This document shows, piece by piece, positions 5,301 through 7,098 of a stretch of DNA of 7,098 nt. The notes beneath the pieces are model-generated. The model was not told where the DNA came from. It worked only from the letters and a program-made list of their open reading frames with translations, and made no database searches. Both the position numbers and the translations under genes were made by a program. The stretch covers positions 1 to 7,098 of the forward strand of contig CAZQEN010000382.1 in assembly GCA_964591605.1 (NCBI GenBank). Reading direction: 5' to 3'. Position 1 is the stretch's first letter, and each line of letters opens with the position of its first letter. This DNA is from CAYLLT01 sp964591605 (lineage in GTDB: Bacteria > Planctomycetota > Phycisphaerae > UBA1845 > PWPN01).

Positions 5301-6879
5301 TGTCGGCCGCCCGGCGATTCTCGGGAAGCTCGGCCTCGATGATGTAGTAGAAATCGCCGTAAAGGCCGGTGAAATTGGAGAATGAAGCCAGCGTGATCCA
5401 GGCGGCCCCATCCCAGACGTCGATGGCGAAGGTGTCGCCGGCGCCGATGTCGAGCCGGATGAGGGAGCTCACGACGACGCCGCGCAGGCCGCGGGTGTCC
5501 ATGGGCGGGGTCGTGATCCAGCCGTTGCTGCCGCTCAGGTAGGGCTGGGAATTGGCATAATCCGCCCGCGCGGCGATGTTCCCGGCCGCTCCCACGGTCG
5601 TTGCCACCGTCCCCCAGCGCGACATTGGACCCTCCGATGTCATCTGCGTACCGGCAAATCCCGGCGGTGTCGCCCCCTGGAAGTCCTCGGTGAAGAGGGT
5701 CACGAAATGCGGCACCGTGCTCAGGATGCTCTGCCCGGGTGCACCCAGGTGAACACTGTGATCGCCGTAATTCGAGAAGGAGGCGAGCGAATCGGTGTGT
5801 GTCGTCGCCGCGACGGAGACGACGTTCGAGACCGGGTAGTTGGCCGGATAGAACGAGCCCGTGTCGTTGTCGGCCGCGGCGTTGCCCGCCGCCGCGACGA
5901 ACAGCACGCCGTGGTTCCGCGCGTTCTCGATGGCCGCCTGGAGGGAGGCCGTCGCCCCGCCGCCGCCCCAACTGTTGCTGAGCACCTTCGCCCCGTTGGC
6001 CACCGCGTAGTTGACCGCTTCGACGGCGTCGGCCGTGTCGCCGCTGCCGCCCGCGCCCAGAAACCGGCAGGCCATGATCCGGCATTGCCAGTTCACGCCC
6101 GTGGTGCCCAGGGCGTTGTTGCCGCTGGCCGCGATGGTGCCCGAGCAGTGCGTGCCGTGCCCGTTGGGATCGCTCGGATCCGGGTCGTTCATCGCAAAGT
6201 CGTATCCGTACACGTCGTCGATGTAGCCGTTGGCATCGTCGTCGATGCCGTTCGTCTCTTTGCCGCCTCCGGTCTCGCCGGGGTTGCGCCACATGTTGTT
6301 CACGAGGTCCGGGTGGAGGTAATCCACGCCGGTATCGATGACGGCCACGATGATCGACGATGATCCGGTGACGCTGTCCCACGCCTCGGGCGCGTCGATA
6401 TCGGCGTCGGGGGTTCCGCCGGTCTGTCCGGTGTTGTTGAGTGACCACATCTCGGGGTAGCGCGTGTCGTTGGGGGTGGTCAGGATGTGCACGCGGTAAT
6501 TCGGCTCAACGGCGATGATCCGCGGGTCGGCGACGGCCCAGTTCTCGGCGATGGCTTTCTCGACGGTCTTGTCCGCCGGAAGCTGCACGCGGTAGACGGT
6601 CTTTTCCTTCCCGACGGACATCCGCCGCGTGACCTTGCCGGCGAGAACCTGCTCGACGCCGTCCAGACGTTCTCCCGCCTCGATGCGGCCGTTGCGGTTG
6701 GCGTCGCCGGAAGCCAGTACGAGCACCTCGCCCGGCACATAGTCGCCCGGCGGCAGCGGCCGCATCGCGGTCCCGAGGGGCGTCCCCGCCACCGCCGGGG
6801 GGGCGGTGACCAGACCCAGCCCCAGACCCACGAGCAGACAGACGCTCCGCGTCCCGAGAGAACCAAGGTTGTCAAACAT
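2338..6879 (-). CDS. Very large secreted subtilisin-family (S8) serine protease with nested accessory domains and dockerin-like C-terminus
   Basis: A 1513-residue product with a Sec signal at 1-31 (hydrophobic core from about 13, cleavage likely after AVA). A propeptide region covers about 45-133 and contains an EF-hand-type loop at 59-70. The S8 catalytic domain covers about 145-393 and 555-625: Asp182 in VAVIDTGVD, His241 in NGHGTHCSG, oxyanion Asn333 in AAAGN, and Ser570 in YSGTSMACPHVSG. IDDDANGYIDD (212-222) resembles a common S8 calcium site. A MAM-like beta-sandwich (about 397-553) interrupts the domain before Ser570. Then follow a cadherin-like module (627-731), a second MAM-like module (737-887), a second cadherin-like module (893-998), a split fibronectin-III-like domain (1001-1033 and 1377-1443) enclosing an FDELP-type beta domain (1034-1177), an Ala/Pro-rich linker and a PPC-like domain (1248-1375), and a dockerin-like end (1446-1511). 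All catalytic residues are present, so activity is likely. Function is inferred to be extracellular protein degradation; the substrate is unknown. The gene has its own ribosome binding site and looks monocistronic. Confidence 0.95.
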   Translation of the reverse strand: MFDNLGSLGTRSVCLLVGLGLGLVTAPPAVAGTPLGTAMRPLPPGDYVPGEVLVLASGDANRNGRIEAGERLDGVEQVLAGKVTRRMSVGKEKTVYRVQLPADKTVEKAIAENWAVADPRIIAVEPNYRVHILTTPNDTRYPEMWSLNNTGQTGGTPDADIDAPEAWDSVTGSSSIIVAVIDTGVDYLHPDLVNNMWRNPGETGGGKETNGIDDDANGYIDDVYGYDFAMNDPDPSDPNGHGTHCSGTIAASGNNALGTTGVNWQCRIMACRFLGAGGSGDTADAVEAVNYAVANGAKVLSNSWGGGGATASLQAAIENARNHGVLFVAAAGNAAADNDTGSFYPANYPVSNVVSVAATTHTDSLASFSNYGDHSVHLGAPGQSILSTVPHFVTLFTEDFQGATPPGFAGTQMTSEGPMSRWGTVATTVGAAGNIAARADYANSQPYLSGSNGWITTPPMDTRGLRGVVVSSLIRLDIGAGDTFAIDVWDGAAWITLASFSNFTGLYGDFYYIIEAELPENRRAADNRFRWRWVTDSANNNFQGVEIDDITVRYIGGDYTSAYELYSGTSMACPHVSGVAALALAADPTLTIDALKYRLMYGGDLIPAMQGRTISGRRLNANGAVHPLPPTAFDTAALAYATLPVTVSFSAVDDGVPGPLQFVITALPSKGALSDAGGPITTTPHTLPGNTVTYTSQPGVNGVDTFQFVADDGGAPPYHGPSAPATASVTILNCFLFDDFTSSSLDAGNWPVSAPGVDISSTAVAPPSPPGALRLDGYPGGAEFVMSRAMDLSALHGAELRYWYEQGGTLDQPDLSEDLIVEYLDAAGMWIELSRHYGEGPAMTTFESVMLRLPEPAFHPAFQVRFRNIATAGANIQDVWYVDNVCIQEAPAQAPIASSTTIPTANETPVTIALPAVDPNRDPLTFVIVSLPAHGTLSDPQAGAITTVPYTLAASGGSVVYSPAAAFSGSDAFQFKASDGKIPPDGGESDIATVTLGVIPCLGLVADPSPADQATRVTSDPILSWNLSTPPDHMITFDELPYGTVVNGMTIAGVNFSFSSNDATIDGGPGATLYVQTPNIEGNRAGTLTLSFSTPVAGVAYGFVLATQTPQASATSMSLYDASDTLLGVVTADATDHGFSWAEGRNSASVATGIARAVITFTHPEAPRFALDNVELTPMAGTAALASLPTAAGPAAQNPPIAALARNAWLSPVGGALHPAATGAAKTPLDALPSVASDPQTAAALPDYCTSPQPIIGASPILVTASQTSAATTSPGDPAMGCGASSNSNTLWYRIVPAQSGTMVVSTCGSDYDTVLAVWKGSCGALVSLGCSDDSACGLGSTLGVPVEAGVPYLIEVADFSTPGGGELVMTISGVDAACTSPTLYSVLLDTVNPPTTVVCQNLTERTCDPGPAVRAAATYYWRIQTETCCGTALGPVWTFSTAAPADFDADGDVDQTDYAHLQLCLSGATSQTDPACQDAKLAGNAGVNTTDVNLFVKCLGGADLPPPEGCAE
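2347..2544 (-). other. Dockerin-like C-terminal domain of the protease (residues 1446-1511)
   Basis: Loop 1, DFDADGDVDQTD, has the dockerin ligand spacing: Asp1447, Asp1449, Asp1451, Asp1455 and Asp1458. The second half, KLAGNAGVNTTDVNLFVKCL, keeps Asn1485, Asn1489 and Asp1492 but has Lys and Ala at ligand positions 1 and 3, so this loop is degenerate. Cys1465, 1477, 1499 and 1511 could form disulfides. In planctomycetes such domains are common on exoproteins without a known cohesin partner, so the role may be attachment or stability. Confidence 0.75.
2752..3780 (-). other. Insert within a split fibronectin-III-like domain: FDELP beta domain, linker and PPC-like domain (residues 1034-1376)
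   Basis: The preceding 33 residues (CLGLVADPSPADQATRVTSD, then PILSWN) look like the first strands of a fibronectin-III-like domain. The following residues (SPTLYSVLLDTVNPPTTVVC, then TYYWRIQTE and GPVWTFST) look like its remaining strands. Between them lie a beta domain opening ITFDELPYGTVV (1034-1177), a linker rich in Ala and Pro (1178-1247), and a PPC-like domain (1248-1375) with CTSPQPI, NTLWYRI, CGSDYDTVLAVWKGSCG and PYLIEVADF. Confidence 0.55.
3886..4203 (-). repeat. Cadherin/Ig-like module, copy 2 (residues 893-998)
   Basis: It contains LTFVIVSLPAHGTLSD, TTVPYTL, VVYSPAAAFSGSDAFQFKAS and IATVTLGV. These align with copy 1: LxFVI-x-x-LP-x-x-G-x-LSD, then TT-x-P-x-TL, then (V/S)-G-x-DxFQF-x-A-x-DG. 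The match makes a real duplicated module type clear, whatever its origin. Confidence 0.75.
4219..4671 (-). repeat. MAM-like beta-sandwich module, copy 2 (residues 737-887)
   Basis: It starts FDDFTSSSLDAGNW, continues with MSRAMDLSALHGAELRYWYE and DLIVEYLDAAGMWIEL, and closes VWYVDNVCI. The order of strands matches copy 1: opening DDF, a 'D-x-S/R-x-L-x-G' turn, a '(V)E/D-x-x-D-x-A-x-W-I-x-L' strand and a final 'V/I-D-D/N' strand. The two copies are diverged, so duplication within this gene is not proven. Confidence 0.65.
4687..5001 (-). repeat. Cadherin/Ig-like module, copy 1 (residues 627-731)
   Basis: It contains LQFVITALPSKGALSD, then TTTPHTLPGNTVTYTSQPG, VNGVDTFQFVADDG and ATASVTI. This is the common bacterial 'L-T-F-x-I-x-x-x-P-x-x-G-x-L ... 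Y-T-P ... F-x-G-x-D-x-F-x-F-x-A-x-D-G' extracellular module. It matches copy 2 at 3886-4203 motif by motif. Confidence 0.75.
5221..5691 (-). repeat. MAM-like beta-sandwich module, copy 1, inserted in the protease catalytic domain (residues 397-553)
   Basis: It begins TEDFQGATPPGF, has a middle GWITTPPMDTRG and ends GVEIDDITV. This pattern (opening DF, 'TPPMD' strand, 'F.IDVWDGAAWITL' strand, closing 'DDI.V') matches jelly-roll modules of the MAM or carbohydrate-binding kind found in secreted bacterial proteins. It is placed in the loop that precedes the catalytic Ser in subtilisins. Copy 2 is at 4219-4671. Confidence 0.65.
6670..6705 (-). other. EF-hand-type calcium loop in the protease propeptide region (residues 59-70)
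   Basis: The twelve residues DANRNGRIEAGE fit the D-x-[DN]-x-[DN]-G-x-[IV]-x-x-x-E calcium loop: Asp59, Asn61, Asn63, Gly64, Ile66 and Glu70. The loop falls between the first propeptide strand (PGEVLVLAS) and the strand VYRVQLPAD, where inhibitor-type propeptides normally have a short connection. Calcium binding is inferred from the motif only. Confidence 0.55.
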
Positions 6880-7098
6880 GGGAGCTCCTTACCGGGAGGG
6901 ATCAGCACGTCACAGCCATCAGCGAAACCGCGCCCGCGGCGAGGCCTGAGCCGTGCTGTCCTGGCAATGTGGGGGTCGGAGAAACTTCCGGAACTCCGCT
7001 GCGCACCGAACCTTACGATGGTTAGTGCCTTCAGGCGGTCTACGCTGGGCGTAGGGAGTCCGTCCTCCATCCATATAGACAGCGATCGAAGGAAAAAG
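6880..7098. other. Upstream region of the protease gene
   Basis: No supported gene is seen in these 219 bases. Two possible regulatory structures are visible: CTACGC (7040-7045) with GCGTAG (7049-7054), a perfect 6-bp stem with a 3-base loop, and the 8-base palindrome TTCCGGAA (6986-6993), itself flanked by CGGAG (6977-6981) and CTCCG (6994-6998). I find no convincing -35/-10 pair on the minus strand. An AT-richer patch (TATATGG at minus 7079-7073) could be a -10 region. Confidence 0.5.
6885..6890 (-). promoter_or_regulatory. Ribosome binding site of the S8 protease gene
   Basis: AAGGAG on the minus strand is separated by five bases from the ATG at 6879. It supports this start, which directly precedes a good Sec signal peptide. 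An alternative frame open from 7070 runs out of phase with the protease and is not supported. Confidence 0.85.

Noticed and set aside
4667..6448. 593-codon open frame on the minus strand
   Set aside because: It lies wholly within the protease gene in another frame, is extremely Arg-rich, and has no ribosome binding site or recognisable domain. It is a GC-composition shadow.
6480..7070. Minus-strand frame starting 190 bases upstream of the protease start
   Set aside because: Out of phase with the protease and running through its signal peptide in another frame; no ribosome binding site seen and the translation is Arg-rich after the overlap begins.

Overview
The window is GC-rich bacterial DNA with three genes, and it most likely comes from a Planctomycetota genome, probably the Phycisphaerae or a neighbouring lineage. 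The reasoning rests on gene content: a secreted type I sulfatase, a Tat-exported Gfo/Idh/MocA-fold protein, and a very large multidomain secreted protease. The protease ends in a dockerin-like EF-hand domain with a Cys-rich 'CLGG...PPPEGC' tail, a style I associate with planctomycete exoproteins. The taxon is inferred from protein style; no rRNA or marker gene is present.

Layout. Bases 1-752 (minus) hold the N-terminal 250 codons of a sulfatase that runs off the left edge. Bases 753-1022 are a divergent intergenic region with several small inverted repeats. Bases 1023-2213 (plus) encode a complete 396-residue Tat-exported Gfo/Idh/MocA-family protein. Bases 2214-2337 separate two convergent genes and contain a perfect 9-bp hairpin just after the oxidoreductase stop. 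Bases 2338-6879 (minus) encode a 1513-residue subtilisin-family (S8) protease with many accessory domains. Bases 6880-7098 are its upstream region.

How the genes may work together. All three products carry export signals, so the window is devoted to extracytoplasmic functions. The sulfatase and the oxidoreductase are divergently transcribed from one 270-bp region. The oxidoreductase lacks the usual EKP lysine and keeps features I recall from NAD-dependent glycosidases such as GH109, so a shared role in breaking down sulfated or modified glycans is plausible but unproven. The protease is convergent to them, has its own ribosome binding site, and is probably a separate unit.

The most notable architecture is in the protease. 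A MAM-like beta-sandwich module is inserted in the catalytic domain between the oxyanion-hole Asn and the catalytic Ser. A related module and a duplicated cadherin-like module follow. A fibronectin-III-like domain appears to be split by about 340 residues carrying further domains. An EF-hand-type loop sits in the propeptide region. I see no CRISPR array, tRNA, rRNA, transposon or defence system here. Most other long open frames are shadows of these three genes, as expected at this base composition.
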